From Rhodospirillaceae bacterium (GTDB taxonomy: Bacteria; Pseudomonadota; Alphaproteobacteria; Rhodospirillales; JABHCV01), in NCBI GenBank assembly GCA_014382375.1, contig JACNJU010000119.1, forward strand, positions 1 through 64,000: 64,000 nucleotides of DNA, read 5' to 3'. The stretch's first letter is position 1, and every line of letters begins with the position of its first letter. Positions 9,619 to 19,661 of this stretch are shown here, piece by piece. The position numbers and the translations under genes were made by a program. The notes under the pieces are model-generated. The model saw only the letters and a list, made by a program, of their open reading frames with translations. It was not told the origin of the DNA and searched no databases.

Positions 9619-10394
9619 TTTTCGTCGCCTTCATTTTTCAGGCGCACAGGAATTCCTGCCGCCGCCATATAGGCTTTGGTTTCCTCAATACTAAAGGTAC
9701 CGAAATGAAAAATCGAGGCCGCCAGCACTGCCGAGGCATGGCCATCGCGGATACCTTCGACCATGTGCTCTAATGTTCCGACACCGCCCGAGGCAATCAC
9801 CGGCACGCTGACCGCGTCTGAAATGGCGCGGGTCAGCGGCAGATTAAAGCCCTGTTTGGTGCCGTCCCGGTCCATGGATGTGAGCAGGATTTCCCCGGCC
9901 CCCAAAGACGTCATGCGTTCGGCCCAGCCGATCGCGTCAATGCCGGTGGCGTTGCGACCGCCGTGGGTGAAAATTTCAAACTTGTCAGTACCTACCGACT
10001 TGGCGTCAACGGAAACGACGATGCACTGGGAGCCGAATTTTTGCGCCGCCTCGGAAACGAATTCAGGGTTGTGGACCGCTGCGGTGTTGATGGAAACCTT
10101 GTCGGCCCCGGCCAGCAACAGCTTGCGGATATCCTCGGTGGTCCGTACGCCACCGCCGACGGTCAACGGCATGAAGCATTGTTCGGCGGTCCGCGAAACC
10201 ACATCGTAAATGGTGTCACGGCCTTCGTGGGAAGCGGTGATGTCAAGAAACGTCAGCTCGTCGGCACCGGCGGCGTCGTAAATACGGGCCTGTTCGACCG
10301 GGTCACCGGCATCGACAAGGTCAACAAAGTTGACGCCCTTGACGACACGGCCACCCTCGACATCAAGGCAGGGAATAATGCGGGCCTTCAGCAT
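9615..10394 (-). CDS. hisF: Imidazole glycerol phosphate synthase, cyclase subunit
   Basis: HisF is the (beta/alpha)8 cyclase partner of HisH; it converts PRFAR plus ammonia to IGP and AICAR. The start [20 protein letters not shown] contains catalytic Asp11, and the second catalytic aspartate lies in VVSVDAKS. Phosphate-binding glycine loops VGGGVRT and ASGGVG are present. The gene overlaps the 3' end of hisA by seven bases. Confidence 0.98.
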   Translation of the reverse strand: MLKARIIPCLDVEGGRVVKGVNFVDLVDAGDPVEQARIYDAAGADELTFLDITASHEGRDTIYDVVSRTAEQCFMPLTVGGGVRTTEDIRKLLLAGADKVSINTAAVHNPEFVSEAAQKFGSQCIVVSVDAKSVGTDKFEIFTHGGRNATGIDAIGWAERMTSLGAGEILLTSMDRDGTKQGFNLPLTRAISDAVSVPVIASGGVGTLEHMVEGIRDGHASAVLAASIFHFGTFSIEETKAYMAAAGIPVRLKNEGDEK

Positions 10395-11113
10395 TGCAGA
10401 AACCGGACCGCCTCTCCCGGATCGATCTCGCCGTCGTAAATCGCGCGGCCGCTGATGACCCCCTCAAGCAAGCCACCGCCAGCGTCCTTGAGTAGCTTAA
10501 GGTCGGCCATGGACGAAACCCCGCCTGAGGCGATCACCGGCGTTGATAAGGCTGCAGCCAGCGCCGTTGTGGCTTGAACGTTCGGGCCTTGCATGGCCCC
10601 ATCGCGACCGATGTCCGTGTAAATAATGGCGGCGACCCCGGCATCTTCAAAAAGATCGGCAAGGTCAAAGGCTTTCATCTGCGAAACCTCGGCCCAGCCT
10701 TCGACGGCGACAAAGCCGTCACGGGCATCGATGCCAACGGCGATCCGGCCTGGGTACTGTTGGCACGCCCGGCGGACAAGGTCAGGGTCGCGAAGCGCCA
10801 CGGTGCCCAGAATGACGCGCCTGACACCGGCGTCAAGCCAGTAGGCGATGGTTTCCATATCGCGAATGCCGCCACCCAACTGCACAGGAATCGTGATCGC
10901 CGCAAGGATCGCCTTGACCGCTGCTGCGTTAACCGGCTTGCCTTCAAAGGCACCGTTCAGGTCAACCACATGCAGCCACTGGCACCCCGCGTCTTCAAAG
11001 GACTTGGCCTGCGCCCCGGCGTCATCATTAAACACCGTCGCCTTTTCCATATCGCCGCGCAACAGGCGCACACACTGGCCGTCTTTGAGATCAATCGCAG
11101 GAAAGAAAATCAT
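10388..11113 (-). CDS. hisA: ProFAR isomerase
   Basis: HisA isomerises ProFAR to PRFAR. The ATG at 11113 is chosen because [20 protein letters not shown] is the family N-terminus with its catalytic Asp; upstream residues in the open frame are not conserved. The (beta/alpha)8 barrel shows QLGGGIRD and ASGGVSS phosphate loops. The start is 4 bases after the hisH stop. Confidence 0.97.
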   Translation of the reverse strand: MIFFPAIDLKDGQCVRLLRGDMEKATVFNDDAGAQAKSFEDAGCQWLHVVDLNGAFEGKPVNAAAVKAILAAITIPVQLGGGIRDMETIAYWLDAGVRRVILGTVALRDPDLVRRACQQYPGRIAVGIDARDGFVAVEGWAEVSQMKAFDLADLFEDAGVAAIIYTDIGRDGAMQGPNVQATTALAAALSTPVIASGGVSSMADLKLLKDAGGGLLEGVISGRAIYDGEIDPGEAVRFLQC

Positions 11114-11117
11114 TTTA

Positions 11118-11762
11118 TCAAGGCTTCCATTTGAGGAAATTACCAATAATCTTAAGGCCGACGCGCTGGCTTTTTTCCGGATGAAACTGGCTGCCGATCA
11201 TATTGTCGCGACCGACCATTGCGGTCACCGGGCCCCCGTACTGTGCGCTTGCCAGAACATCAGCGGCGTTCTCGCAGATCATATGATAGCTGTGCACAAA
11301 ATAGACGTGCGGATTTTCACCCAGGTCCGCAAGCACCGGATGATCGTTTTCGCCGGGCAACAATTCATTCCAGCCCATGTGGGGAATTTTAAGCGTCTCA
11401 TCGTCAGGCGACAGGGCCTGAACCTTACCGCTGATCCAGCCCAGCCCCGGATGCTCGCCATGCTCAAGGCCTGCCGTTGCCATCAGCTGCATACCAACAC
11501 AAATTCCGAAAAACGGTTTGGCGTCCTTTATGACAGCCTCGTTGAGGGCATCGACCATACCGTCAAGGGCCATCAGTCCGGCCCGACAGTCGGCGAACGC
11601 GCCGACCCCCGGAAGAACGACATGGGAGGCCGCCCTGACCTGATCAGGATCGGCGCTAACAACCACATCAAGCGCCAGGCCGTCGTCCTTAACCCCGCGC
11701 TCAAAAGATTTCGCCGCCGAGCGCAGATTGCCCGAGCCATAGTCAATAATGACGACGCTCAT
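11118..11762 (-). CDS. hisH: Imidazole glycerol phosphate synthase, glutaminase subunit
   Basis: HisH is the class-I glutamine amidotransferase that supplies ammonia to HisF. The nucleophile Cys lies in [11 protein letters not shown], and the His-Glu pair in [10 protein letters not shown]. The start is [15 protein letters not shown], the normal N-terminus. The start overlaps the stop of the DUF2628 gene by four bases, so this accessory gene is inside the operon. Confidence 0.98.
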   Translation of the reverse strand: MSVVIIDYGSGNLRSAAKSFERGVKDDGLALDVVVSADPDQVRAASHVVLPGVGAFADCRAGLMALDGMVDALNEAVIKDAKPFFGICVGMQLMATAGLEHGEHPGLGWISGKVQALSPDDETLKIPHMGWNELLPGENDHPVLADLGENPHVYFVHSYHMICENAADVLASAQYGGPVTAMVGRDNMIGSQFHPEKSQRVGLKIIGNFLKWKP

Positions 11763-12151
11763 ACCACGGACCTCGCCAACATTGCGGTTACTTCCGGGCG
11801 GGCTTCAAGAAAGCGCTTGAGTGCCCGCTCGCTGTTTTCTTCAACGACCACGTCGGCAAGTATGTATCCCCGGCCCGTAAGGGAATGGGCGCGCAACGCG
11901 TCAGCAGATGTGGCGATGATGGTGGCCAGGATAAAGCTGACAATTGCTTGCTGCATGTCATTGAAACCAGCGCCGGCAAAAGCCGCCGCCAATACGATTT
12001 GCAAAACAACAAAACCGGCGGCCACCCACCACATGCGATGAAACAGGGCCCACGGCACGGCGAGGAAAAAGGCAGGCCAGCTAAAGCCCTGCTTAACCAG
12101 CACCGGGTCGGCATTATCAAGCAGGTGCACGGTGTAGATGCGTGTCTTCAT
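11759..12151 (-). CDS. DUF2628 small membrane protein
   Basis: This 130-residue protein fits DUF2628: [15 protein letters not shown], then a tryptophan-rich hydrophobic region ([28 protein letters not shown]) and a second membrane pair near residues 60-85, with a soluble tail. Function is unknown. It sits between hisB (17 bases upstream) and hisH (4-base overlap), a placement seen in other alphaproteobacteria, so expression should follow histidine synthesis. Confidence 0.85.
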   Translation of the reverse strand: MKTRIYTVHLLDNADPVLVKQGFSWPAFFLAVPWALFHRMWWVAAGFVVLQIVLAAAFAGAGFNDMQQAIVSFILATIIATSADALRAHSLTGRGYILADVVVEENSERALKRFLEARPEVTAMLARSVV

Positions 12152-12168
12152 GGTCTTAAATTCTTCGA

Positions 12169-12768
12169 CTAGAGAGAGCCGCCGAGCACGCCTTTGGTCG
12201 ACGGCACGGCGTCAGCCTTGCGGGGGTCGATCTCGATGGCCTGACGTAACGCCCGGGCCAAACCCTTGAAGCAGGATTCGACGATATGGTGATTGTTGTC
12301 GCCGTACAGGCACTCCACATGCAGTGTCAGGCCTGCGGCCTGGCCAAAGGCCGCGAACCATTCCTTGAACAGCTCCGTATCCATGTCGCCAACCTTGTCG
12401 CGGGCAAAGGCGACCTTCCAGACCAGATAGGGCCGGTTTGACGCATCGAGGGCGATGCGGGTCAGGGTTTCATCCATGGGCGAAAGTGCCTGGCCAAAAC
12501 GTGAAATCCCCTTGCGATCGCCAAGCGCCTTTGAAAAAGCCTCGCCGATGGCAATTCCCGTGTCTTCTGTTGTGTGGTGAAAATCAATATGCAGATCACC
12601 TTCGGCCTTGACCTCAAGGTCGATCAGGCTGTGGCGCGAAAGCTGCTCGAGCATGTGGTCAAGAAAGCCGATCCCGGTCGCTACCGAATAGCTGCCGGTA
12701 CCGTCAAGATCAACCGATGCGGAGATCTTCGTTTCGTTTGTATTGCGCTCTACAGTGGCCTTGCGCAT
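12169..12768 (-). CDS. hisB: Imidazoleglycerol-phosphate dehydratase
   Basis: This is the monofunctional dehydratase (199 residues), without the phosphatase domain found in E. coli HisB. Metal-binding motifs are present: [27 protein letters not shown] and NNHHIVES. The ATG at 12768 starts [14 protein letters not shown], matching family N-termini; the open frame continues upstream without conserved sequence. It is the first gene of the minus-strand histidine run, so the operon promoter should lie in 12769-12875. Confidence 0.96.
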   Translation of the reverse strand: MRKATVERNTNETKISASVDLDGTGSYSVATGIGFLDHMLEQLSRHSLIDLEVKAEGDLHIDFHHTTEDTGIAIGEAFSKALGDRKGISRFGQALSPMDETLTRIALDASNRPYLVWKVAFARDKVGDMDTELFKEWFAAFGQAAGLTLHVECLYGDNNHHIVESCFKGLARALRQAIEIDPRKADAVPSTKGVLGGSL

Positions 12769-12875
12769 GGGCGACCTCGCTAAATGGATAAATCCTTCAC
12801 GCCCTTGTAACAGGTGGCAACGCAAACCGGAAGTCCCCCCTTGCGGAAAATGCACATGGTTGATAGGGATTGACC

Positions 12876-13487
12876 ATGTCCGCACAAAATGCCCTGGCCC
12901 TGGCCATTATCTGTTTTATTGCCATGGTCGTGCCCGGCCCCGGCCTGCTCGGGCTGCTTGGTCACACCCTGTCAAAAGGCCTGCGGCGCAGTGTTGGATT
13001 TATTATCGGCATGGTCTGCGGGGATCTGGCTTTTTTGCTCCTCGTTATTGGCGGCCTTTCAGTAATCGCCGGTCGTTTCGAGACAACGTTTACGGTTATT
13101 CGCCTGGCTGCTGCCGCCTATCTGATCTTCCTTGGTATCAAGGCGTGGCGTTCCGGGCCCATTGATCTGGACACAACCGACACCCCCGCCAACAATGCCT
13201 TACGCGGCTTTGTCAGCGGCCTTCTGTTAACCCTGTCCAATCCCAAGGTGATTATTTTTTACGTCGGCATCCTGCCGGGTTTTATCGACCTTACCGCACT
13301 GGCCCCGCTTGACGCGGTCCTGGCCGTCGCTATCGTCCTTGGCGTGCTGGTTTGTGTGCTGGTTTCCTACGCTTTTGCAGCGGCGCGGGCGCGAACATTG
13401 CTGAGGAGCGAACGGGCGCTCAAGGTTTTGAACCGGGGTGCGGGCTCTGTGATGATCGGCGCGGGTGTGACCATCATCGCACGGTGA
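12876..13487 (+). CDS. LysE/RhtB family exporter
   Basis: The 203-residue protein has six hydrophobic segments and the family motif [26 protein letters not shown] near the N-terminus. LysE/RhtB proteins export amino acids or related metabolites across the inner membrane; the substrate here is unknown. The ATG at 12876 is preferred to an in-frame TTG two codons upstream. It diverges from hisB and is 66 bases ahead of hslV. Confidence 0.9.
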   Translation: MSAQNALALAIICFIAMVVPGPGLLGLLGHTLSKGLRRSVGFIIGMVCGDLAFLLLVIGGLSVIAGRFETTFTVIRLAAAAYLIFLGIKAWRSGPIDLDTTDTPANNALRGFVSGLLLTLSNPKVIIFYVGILPGFIDLTALAPLDAVLAVAIVLGVLVCVLVSYAFAAARARTLLRSERALKVLNRGAGSVMIGAGVTIIAR

Positions 13488-13553
13488 GCACTTGACCGAA
13501 CCGCTTTGTAAGCCTAAATCCTCAGCTCTTACTTAATTTTACGGACACCCATC

Positions 13554-14102
13554 ATGGCAGATCAAAAGTTTCCCGGCTGGCGCGGCACAACCATCCTTAC
13601 GGTCCGCAAGAACGGTACTGTCGTCATCGCCGGTGACGGTCAGGTCAGCCTTGGCGATACGGTTATCAAGGCAAATGCCCGCAAGGTTCGGACCCTGGGC
13701 GATGGTTCCGTGATCACTGGCTTTGCCGGTGCCACCGCCGATGCCTTTACCCTGTTTGAGCGCCTTGAGGGCAAACTTGAGCAATATCCCGGACAATTAA
13801 CCCGGGCCTGCGTTGAAATGGCCAAGGACTGGCGCACCGACCGCTACCTGCGTCGCCTTGAGGCGATGATGGCCGTTGCCGACAAGGATGTCTCGCTGGT
13901 CCTGACCGGGACCGGCGACGTACTGGAGCCCGAAGACGGCCTGATCGGCATCGGTTCAGGCGGAAACTACGCCCTGGCCGCCGCCCGCGCCCTGATCGAC
14001 CGCGACGACATGGACGCCGAGGCGATCGCCCGCAAGGCCATGGCCATCGCCGCCGATATTTGCGTTTACACCAATAACAATGTCATTATCGAGAGCCTCT
14101 AG
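13554..14102 (+). CDS. hslV: HslV protease subunit of HslUV
   Basis: HslV is the proteasome-like N-terminal threonine peptidase of the HslUV complex. After [11 protein letters not shown] comes [19 protein letters not shown], so the catalytic threonine is residue 12 and an 11-residue leader must be removed, unlike E. coli HslV where Thr follows Met. Gly-rich [16 protein letters not shown] near the C-terminus is conserved. The stop is immediately followed by the hslU ATG with no gap. Confidence 0.97.
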   Translation: MADQKFPGWRGTTILTVRKNGTVVIAGDGQVSLGDTVIKANARKVRTLGDGSVITGFAGATADAFTLFERLEGKLEQYPGQLTRACVEMAKDWRTDRYLRRLEAMMAVADKDVSLVLTGTGDVLEPEDGLIGIGSGGNYALAAARALIDRDDMDAEAIARKAMAIAADICVYTNNNVIIESL

Positions 14103-15419
14103 ATGTCCATTGCCAGCTTTACACCGCGCGAAATCGTATCTGAACTTGATCGCTATATCATTGGCCAGAATGACGCCAAGCGCTGCGTCGCCGTGGCCCT
14201 TCGCAATCGCTGGCGCCGCCAGCAACTGGACGACGACCTGCGCGAAGAGGTGCTGCCGAAAAATATCCTGATGATCGGGCCGACCGGTGTCGGCAAGACC
14301 GAGATTTCCCGCCGCCTTGCAAAATTGACGCAAGCGCCTTTCATCAAGGTCGAGGCAACCAAGTTTACCGAAGTCGGCTACGTCGGCCGCGATGTTGAGC
14401 AAATGATCCGCGATCTTGTTGAAATTTCCATTCACATGGTCCGTGAAAAAATGCGCGTTCAGGTCGTCGCCAAGGCTGAAATTCATGCCGAAGAGCGGGT
14501 GATCGACGCCCTGGTCGGCGATAATGCATCGAAAGAAACCCGCCAGAAATTCCGCAAAATGCTGCGCGAGGGTGAGCTTGATGAGCGCGAAATCGAAATT
14601 GATGTCGCTGAATCCGCAAGCTCCGGTATGCCAACCTTCGATATCCCCGGAATGCCCGGCGCACAGATGGGGATGCTCAACATCGGCGATATGATGGGCA
14701 AGGCCTTCGGCCAACAAACCAAGCCGAAACGGATGACGGTGATCGACTCCTATGAGGTTCTGGTGGCCGAAGAAGGCGACAAACTTCTCGATGAAGACAA
14801 AATCATCAAGGAAGCCCTCAGCAATGTTGAAAACAACGGCATCGTGTTTCTTGATGAAATCGACAAAATCACCGCCCGTTCCGACCGCGCTGGTGCGGAT
14901 GTCAGCCGCGAGGGTGTGCAGCGCGACCTGTTGCCGCTTATCGAAGGGACGACCGTTTCAACCAAACACGGCACCATCCAGACCGATCATATCCTTTTTA
15001 TCGCCTCGGGTGCTTTTCATATCGCCAAGCCATCGGACCTGCTGCCAGAATTGCAGGGCCGCCTGCCCACACGGGTTGAACTGCGCTCGCTGACCCGCGA
15101 TGATTTTGTCCGCATCCTGCTGGAAACCGAGGCCAGCCTGATCAAGCAGTACACGGCCCTGATGGCCGTTGAGGACGTCACCCTGACCTTCAGCGACGAC
15201 GCCATTGGTGCCATTGCCGACCTGGCCGAGGAAATTAATCATGGGGTGGAAAACATTGGTGCCAGACGTCTGCACACGGTGCTGGAAAAACTGTTGGAAG
15301 ATATCTCTTTCGACGCCTCGGAAAAAGGCGGCGAGACCTTTGCCATTGAAGCCGCTGACGTGCGCGATAAAGTTGGTGAACTGGCCAAAGACGCTGACCT
15401 GCGCAAATTCATCCTGTAA
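14103..15419 (+). CDS. hslU: HslU ATPase subunit of HslUV
   Basis: HslU is the AAA+ unfoldase that feeds substrates to HslV. Walker [10 protein letters not shown] (about residue 57), Walker [12 protein letters not shown], the I-domain between them and the sensor region [10 protein letters not shown] are visible, and the C-terminus ends in DLRKFIL, which docks into HslV. Length 438 residues is usual. It starts directly after hslV, and its stop overlaps the next ATG (TAATG). Confidence 0.98.
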   Translation: MSIASFTPREIVSELDRYIIGQNDAKRCVAVALRNRWRRQQLDDDLREEVLPKNILMIGPTGVGKTEISRRLAKLTQAPFIKVEATKFTEVGYVGRDVEQMIRDLVEISIHMVREKMRVQVVAKAEIHAEERVIDALVGDNASKETRQKFRKMLREGELDEREIEIDVAESASSGMPTFDIPGMPGAQMGMLNIGDMMGKAFGQQTKPKRMTVIDSYEVLVAEEGDKLLDEDKIIKEALSNVENNGIVFLDEIDKITARSDRAGADVSREGVQRDLLPLIEGTTVSTKHGTIQTDHILFIASGAFHIAKPSDLLPELQGRLPTRVELRSLTRDDFVRILLETEASLIKQYTALMAVEDVTLTFSDDAIGAIADLAEEINHGVENIGARRLHTVLEKLLEDISFDASEKGGETFAIEAADVRDKVGELAKDADLRKFIL

Positions 15420-16210
15420 TGGGTCACAGCAGCCACTTCAGCAACGCCATCGTGCGCCTGCCGGGTAAGAGCATCGCCGGGGGTTTGCGCGCCCATAATG
15501 TTGGCGATCCTGATCCCGCCCGCTTTGTCGATCAACATGGTCATTATGTTCAGGCCCTTGAAGAGGCCGGAGTCCACGTAGATATCTTACCCGCCTGGGA
15601 ACAGTTTCCGGATTCAGTGTTTATCGAAGATTCCGCCCTCTGCCTGCCCGCAGGCGCTGTTATCTTAAGGCCAGGGGCGACGACACGAACCGGCGAGTCT
15701 GCGGTCATGGCCGATGTGTTGAGCTCCTATTTTGGTGATGTCCGTAGTGTCGGCGAGGATGGTTTTATCGAAGGCGGTGATATCATGGTCACCGAAAGCG
15801 AAATTATCGTCGGCCTTTCAGAGCGCACCGACGCTGCCGGTGCGAAGGCCTTGCAGGATTGTCTTAACGACTGGGGGCTTGCCGTGCGGATTTTGCAGAC
15901 ACAGCCCGGCGTCCTGCACTTCAAAACCGCCTGCGGGCTGGTTGACGACGAAACCATCGTGGCCACCAAATCCATGGCCGCGGCAGGATTTTTCAACACA
16001 TACAAGACCCTTGTCCTGCCCGAAGGCGAAGAAGCTGCGGCCAACGCCATCGCCGTCAATGGCAAGGTGCTGATCCCTGAGGGTTTCCCGAAAACCGCAG
16101 AACTGATTACCCGGGCCGGATATTCGGTGGTTCAGGTGGCCATCAGCGAAGCGGCAAAGGTTGACGGCGGCCTGTCCTGCATGTCGCTTCGGTTCACGCC
16201 AACGCTTTAG
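15419..16210 (+). CDS. Dimethylarginase-like (DDAH family) amidinohydrolase
   Basis: The protein belongs to the guanidine-modifying superfamily and looks most like N-omega,N-omega-dimethylarginine dimethylaminohydrolase, which makes citrulline and dimethylamine. The expected catalytic residues can be placed: Glu118 in FIEGGDIM, His167 in GVLHFKTA and Cys254 in GGLSCMSLR. Asp-rich VFIEDSAL helps bind substrate. Length 263 residues fits DDAH. It is coupled to hslU by a one-base overlap and ends 24 bases from the convergent VOC gene stop. A different guanidino substrate is possible. Confidence 0.85.
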   Translation: MGHSSHFSNAIVRLPGKSIAGGLRAHNVGDPDPARFVDQHGHYVQALEEAGVHVDILPAWEQFPDSVFIEDSALCLPAGAVILRPGATTRTGESAVMADVLSSYFGDVRSVGEDGFIEGGDIMVTESEIIVGLSERTDAAGAKALQDCLNDWGLAVRILQTQPGVLHFKTACGLVDDETIVATKSMAAAGFFNTYKTLVLPEGEEAAANAIAVNGKVLIPEGFPKTAELITRAGYSVVQVAISEAAKVDGGLSCMSLRFTPTL

Positions 16211-16234
16211 CGCCGTGAAACAGCCCCAATAATA

Positions 16235-16585
16235 TTACTCCGACCAGACCGCCAGCTCATTTCCGTTGGGGTCCAGAAAGTGAAATCTTTCACCACCGGG
16301 GAACCCATAAATTGGCTTGTTGATTTTACCTCCGGCATTTTCAACTTCCTGACATTTTTTCAAAAGATCGTTGGCGTACAGGACGACCAGAACACCCGGC
16401 GGCGTAACACCGGCATCATCTTCCCCGTTAAAGCCGCCATCAACCCCGGCACCGCTGAAGCTAAGGTATTTTGGCCCCCATTGCGTGAACTCCCAGCCAA
16501 AAGCCTGATTGTAGAATTGTTTCGTCTCTTCATTTTTTACCAGCGGAAACTCGATGTAATTTATAGCATTGTTCTTGTTGCCCAT
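16235..16585 (-). CDS. VOC (glyoxalase/bleomycin-resistance) superfamily protein
   Basis: The 116-residue protein begins MGNKNNAINYIEFPLVKNEETKQFYNQ and shows the betaalphabetabetabeta VOC arrangement (FYNQAFGWEF, then FHFLDPNGNELAVW). Such proteins include dioxygenases, isomerases and metal-independent binding proteins; no reaction can be assigned. The ATG at 16585 is chosen because upstream residues of the open frame overlap the XRE gene. It is last in the minus-strand mltA-lut-smr run. Confidence 0.85.
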   Translation of the reverse strand: MGNKNNAINYIEFPLVKNEETKQFYNQAFGWEFTQWGPKYLSFSGAGVDGGFNGEDDAGVTPPGVLVVLYANDLLKKCQEVENAGGKINKPIYGFPGGERFHFLDPNGNELAVWSE

Positions 16586-16604
16586 ATTGTTGTCCCTCCG
16601 GTGA

Positions 16605-16985
16605 TTAGTGGGTCGGGCCTTTCGGCGTGGTTTTGCGGCTTTTGATTTCGTCGATAATCCATTGCAGGGTATCCACATCCAGTTCACCAATATTTTCGGC
16701 AAGCATGTTGGCAAGCTCCGTCGCTTGAGGGCTCAAGCCTGCGGTGTCGACGGTAACGCGCGGATGCGACAAGCGGGCGAGGCGCTTGATTTTCTCCGCC
16801 TCATCCCAGATCAGGCCGAAATAATCACATATCTGGCGCACGAAACCGGCGGCGGGGCGACCTCGATGACCATGTTCCAGCGCCGACAGATAGGCGCTGG
16901 AAACGCCCAGATCGGCGGCCATTTTTTTCATCAAAATGCCGCGCTCCTGGCGCAGTTGCCTGACTTTCTCGCCAAACGGGGTCAT
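16605..16985 (-). CDS. XRE-family helix-turn-helix regulator
   Basis: Residues about 5-60 form a Cro/C1-type DNA-binding domain: FGEKVRQLRQERGILMKKMAADLGVSSAYLSALEHGHRG. The rest is helical with no recognised ligand domain. The start overlaps the smr stop (ATGA), so the two are translationally coupled, an association also seen in related bacteria. The target genes are unknown; autoregulation of this long operon is a possibility only. Confidence 0.9.
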   Translation of the reverse strand: MTPFGEKVRQLRQERGILMKKMAADLGVSSAYLSALEHGHRGRPAAGFVRQICDYFGLIWDEAEKIKRLARLSHPRVTVDTAGLSPQATELANMLAENIGELDVDTLQWIIDEIKSRKTTPKGPTH

Positions 16986-17578
16986 CTTTTCCTCTTTAAC
17001 ATGACGTAAAGCGCGCCCTCGCCGCCATCCTTGGGTGTTGCATGGGTAAAAGCAAGCACCCGGCTGCGGTTCGGCTGCTCATTAAGCCAGCGCGGTACGG
17101 CGGCGCGGATGACACCAACCGTGCCATCTGGTTTCAAGCCCTTGCCGGTAATCACCAGAATGCACCGCTTTTCGGCGTGATAAGTGCCATCAATAAAGGA
17201 ATCAAGGGCCCGATGGGCCTCCACCTGGGTCATGCCGTGCAGGTCAATACGGGCCTCGATGCGCTGTTGGCCCTTTTTCAGCTTCTTGGCCGTGCTCTTG
17301 TCGATTCCTGGCTGGCTGGAAAGGCTTAATTCAGGCAGGGCCGGACGTCGGGGCGGGGTTTGCGCAGGGGCAAAAGAGCTGCGAGAAGGCGATTTTTTGT
17401 TCGTCGTCCCGGATTCTGCAGCCACAGGCTTGCTTTCAGCGTCCGGGGCGCGGTTTTTATGGTGCCCGTCCAGTGGCCGCACAGAAGCCGCGACATGGCC
17501 CCAAAGATCCCCATCACCGGCTTCATTCAAGCCTGATTTATTCTTTATTTTCTTCTTATTAGGTGGTTTTTTTGTCAT
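16982..17578 (-). CDS. Smr-domain (MutS2 C-terminal-like) protein
   Basis: The first about 90 residues are basic and low-complexity; residues about 105-195 form an Smr domain with RIDLHGMTQVEAHRALDSFI and VITGKGLKP followed by a proline-free tail. Stand-alone Smr proteins can be nucleases (DNA nicking or RNA cleavage, as SmrA/SmrB). The LDxHG motif is conserved as DLHGM. The start lies inside the last 20 bases of lutC, and the stop overlaps the XRE start. Confidence 0.92.
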   Translation of the reverse strand: MTKKPPNKKKIKNKSGLNEAGDGDLWGHVAASVRPLDGHHKNRAPDAESKPVAAESGTTNKKSPSRSSFAPAQTPPRRPALPELSLSSQPGIDKSTAKKLKKGQQRIEARIDLHGMTQVEAHRALDSFIDGTYHAEKRCILVITGKGLKPDGTVGVIRAAVPRWLNEQPNRSRVLAFTHATPKDGGEGALYVMLKRKR

Positions 17579-18239
17579 TTATAATCAGGATATGCAACCG
17601 CCTTGGACCATGCGCCCCAAGCAGCAAGGTTTGCTCAATATCGGCACTACGCGAAGGGCCGGTAACCCAATTTACAGTCCGCGGCATGGCATTTGAATCC
17701 CCTCGCAGCATTTCCCAGGCTTCTTCATAGGCACCGACAAGCTGTGATTGGGGAAGCAAAACGATATGGTTGTCCGGCAAAAAGTTAAGGGTTGTCGGAC
17801 ATTCGGGGCCGGAATGAAGGACCAGCGTCCCGGTTTCAGCAACCCCCGCACGGGCCACAGACAGGCTCGCCTGATCACTGTCCTCTGCACGGCCCCGGGC
17901 CACGTCCAGCGTGGGGTGTTTCGACCAGTCAACATTTTCCAAAAGAGGGTGCGGGGCGACCTTTACGGAACCGGGCAGATTATGGCTGGCCAGGTAGCGC
18001 AACACCGCCTCGCCGACCTGCTCCAGTCCGTCCAGACGCTCCGTTGTCGCGTTAACCCGTTCTGCTTCTGCAATAAAAAGCGCCGTTTGCGCCTCGTTTT
18101 CGCCCTGACCACGCCTTGGCACCGTATTATTGGCGTGGGCGCTCAACCGGGTTTCGATTTCCTGTCTTGATGAAGGTGATAAAGCGCTTTCTTTCAATGA
18201 CTTGGCAATATTTCCCAAGATGAGCTCTCGTGGTCCCAT
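17559..18239 (-). CDS. lutC: LutC/YkgG-type lactate utilization protein
   Basis: LutC is the third subunit of the LutABC L-lactate oxidation complex. This 226-residue protein has the LUD domain, including SVARAGVAETGTLVLHSGPECP and LLPDN-type sequence NFLPDNHIVLLPQSQLVGAYEEAWEML. The ATG at 18239 overlaps the lutB stop (ATGA); the longer open frame upstream is only the lutB sequence in another frame. The 3' end overlaps smr by 20 bases. Confidence 0.92.
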   Translation of the reverse strand: MGPRELILGNIAKSLKESALSPSSRQEIETRLSAHANNTVPRRGQGENEAQTALFIAEAERVNATTERLDGLEQVGEAVLRYLASHNLPGSVKVAPHPLLENVDWSKHPTLDVARGRAEDSDQASLSVARAGVAETGTLVLHSGPECPTTLNFLPDNHIVLLPQSQLVGAYEEAWEMLRGDSNAMPRTVNWVTGPSRSADIEQTLLLGAHGPRRLHILIINDKKTT

Positions 18240-19651
18240 CAGCGTTTCCCCCGCTTCCACTGGGATAAAAATGTCGTTCCCTCGGGTGCTGACAGGTCGC
18301 GACTTGCTGTCCAGCCTCCGGCAAGCGGCAGGGTGGAGAAGCGGCCACGGCGGCCAATCAGGGCAAGCAAACCAACGCCAAAGGCCATAATCGGTCGGTA
18401 AAAGGACGGACGGCGGGCCAGAAACGCCCACGCGGCAAGGCCAAAACGTGCCTTTGTCGAACCGAGACGGGCCGCGTAGGCCTTTTCCCGCCAGCTGCGC
18501 AGCATACGGGGCAGCGGAATACGCATGGGACAAACGTCTTCACACTTGCCGCAAAATGTCGAAGCCCCGGGCAAATCATGGGTTTCCGCAAGCCCCTGCA
18601 GCCCCGGAATCAACACCGCCCCCATAGGCCCGGAATAAACCCAGCCGTAAGCATGACCGCCTATGGCCTTGTAGACCGGACAATGATTGAGACAGGCCGA
18701 ACAGCGGATACAGCGCAACATGTCATGAAATTCGCCGCCCAGCATCTTGCTGCGGCCGTTATCGAGCATCACAACATGATAGTTTTCAGGCCCGTCAAGG
18801 TCTTCGGGGCGTTTGGGGCCGGTTGAAAAGGTGTTGTAGACGGACATTTCCTGACCCGTCGCCGAACGCGCCAGCACCCGCAGGATGGTCGTTGCGTCTT
18901 CCAGTGTCGGCACCACTTTTTCGATGCTGGCGATGACGATATGGGTTTTCGGCAGGGTTTGGGTGAGGTCGCCATTGCCTTCGTTGGTGACGATAATCGA
19001 CGTGCCGGTTTCGGCGATCACCATGTTGGCCCCGGTGATGCCGACATCGGCGGCGATAAACTTGCGCCGCAACTCGCCACGGGCTTCTTCCAATAGGGTA
19101 CGCGGTTCATCCAGATTACGCCCAGTTTGTAAGTGCCGGTGCTCACCCCTGAACGTTTCAGCGACCTGTTCCTTGGATAAATGAATGGCCGGCGCGATAA
19201 TATGACTGGGTGGCTCGTGGCGCAGCTGGATAATGTATTCGCCAAGATCGGTCTCAATGGGCTGGACGCCGTTATTCTCGAGATATTCATTAACCGCGAT
19301 CTCTTCGGAAATCATTGATTTCCCCTTGGTCACGGTCTTCGCATCAACATCGCGACAGATCCCTAGAATAATCTCGCAAGCATCCGCAGCGTCAGTCGCC
19401 CAGTGAACGTGGCCACCGCTTTCAAGAACTTTGGCCTCATAGATCTCCAGATAAGTCCCCAGATTTGCCAGGGTGTGCTCTTTAATGTCCCGGGCATCGT
19501 CGCGCAGGGCCTCAAATTCCGGCAGCCGCGCCATCGCCGCCAGTCTTTTTACGGGAAAGCCGTGACTGAGCTTGGACAGGGCCGCCTGCAATTTCGCATC
19601 GGCGATGCCTTTGCGGGCGTTGCTGTTAAAATGGCGGGATGTGGACTGCAT
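18239..19651 (-). CDS. lutB: LutB/YkgF-type iron-sulfur lactate oxidation protein
   Basis: LutB carries the LUD domain (residues about 60-290: TKGKSMISEEIAVNEYL, ADVGITGANMVIAETGT) followed by two [4Fe-4S] ferredoxin motifs, CIRCSACLNHCPVY and CGKCEDVCPMRIPLP. It passes electrons from lactate toward the respiratory chain with LutA and LutC. The ATG at 19651 lies 10 bases after the lutA stop; an in-frame start at 19696 would overlap lutA by 35 bases. The C-terminal part has a hydrophobic LLALIGRRG segment. Confidence 0.93.
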   Translation of the reverse strand: MQSTSRHFNSNARKGIADAKLQAALSKLSHGFPVKRLAAMARLPEFEALRDDARDIKEHTLANLGTYLEIYEAKVLESGGHVHWATDAADACEIILGICRDVDAKTVTKGKSMISEEIAVNEYLENNGVQPIETDLGEYIIQLRHEPPSHIIAPAIHLSKEQVAETFRGEHRHLQTGRNLDEPRTLLEEARGELRRKFIAADVGITGANMVIAETGTSIIVTNEGNGDLTQTLPKTHIVIASIEKVVPTLEDATTILRVLARSATGQEMSVYNTFSTGPKRPEDLDGPENYHVVMLDNGRSKMLGGEFHDMLRCIRCSACLNHCPVYKAIGGHAYGWVYSGPMGAVLIPGLQGLAETHDLPGASTFCGKCEDVCPMRIPLPRMLRSWREKAYAARLGSTKARFGLAAWAFLARRPSFYRPIMAFGVGLLALIGRRGRFSTLPLAGGWTASRDLSAPEGTTFLSQWKRGKR

Positions 19652-19661
19652 GGGCTGCCCG

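Noticed and set aside
10848-12041. Long open frame (397 codons) on the plus strand opposite hisA, hisH and DUF2628
   Set aside because: It lies entirely over well-recognised genes on the other strand, has no homology I can see, and its composition reflects the complement of GC-rich coding sequence.
13956-14717. Open minus-strand frame of 253 codons over hslV-hslU
   Set aside because: Shadow of both genes; no independent support.
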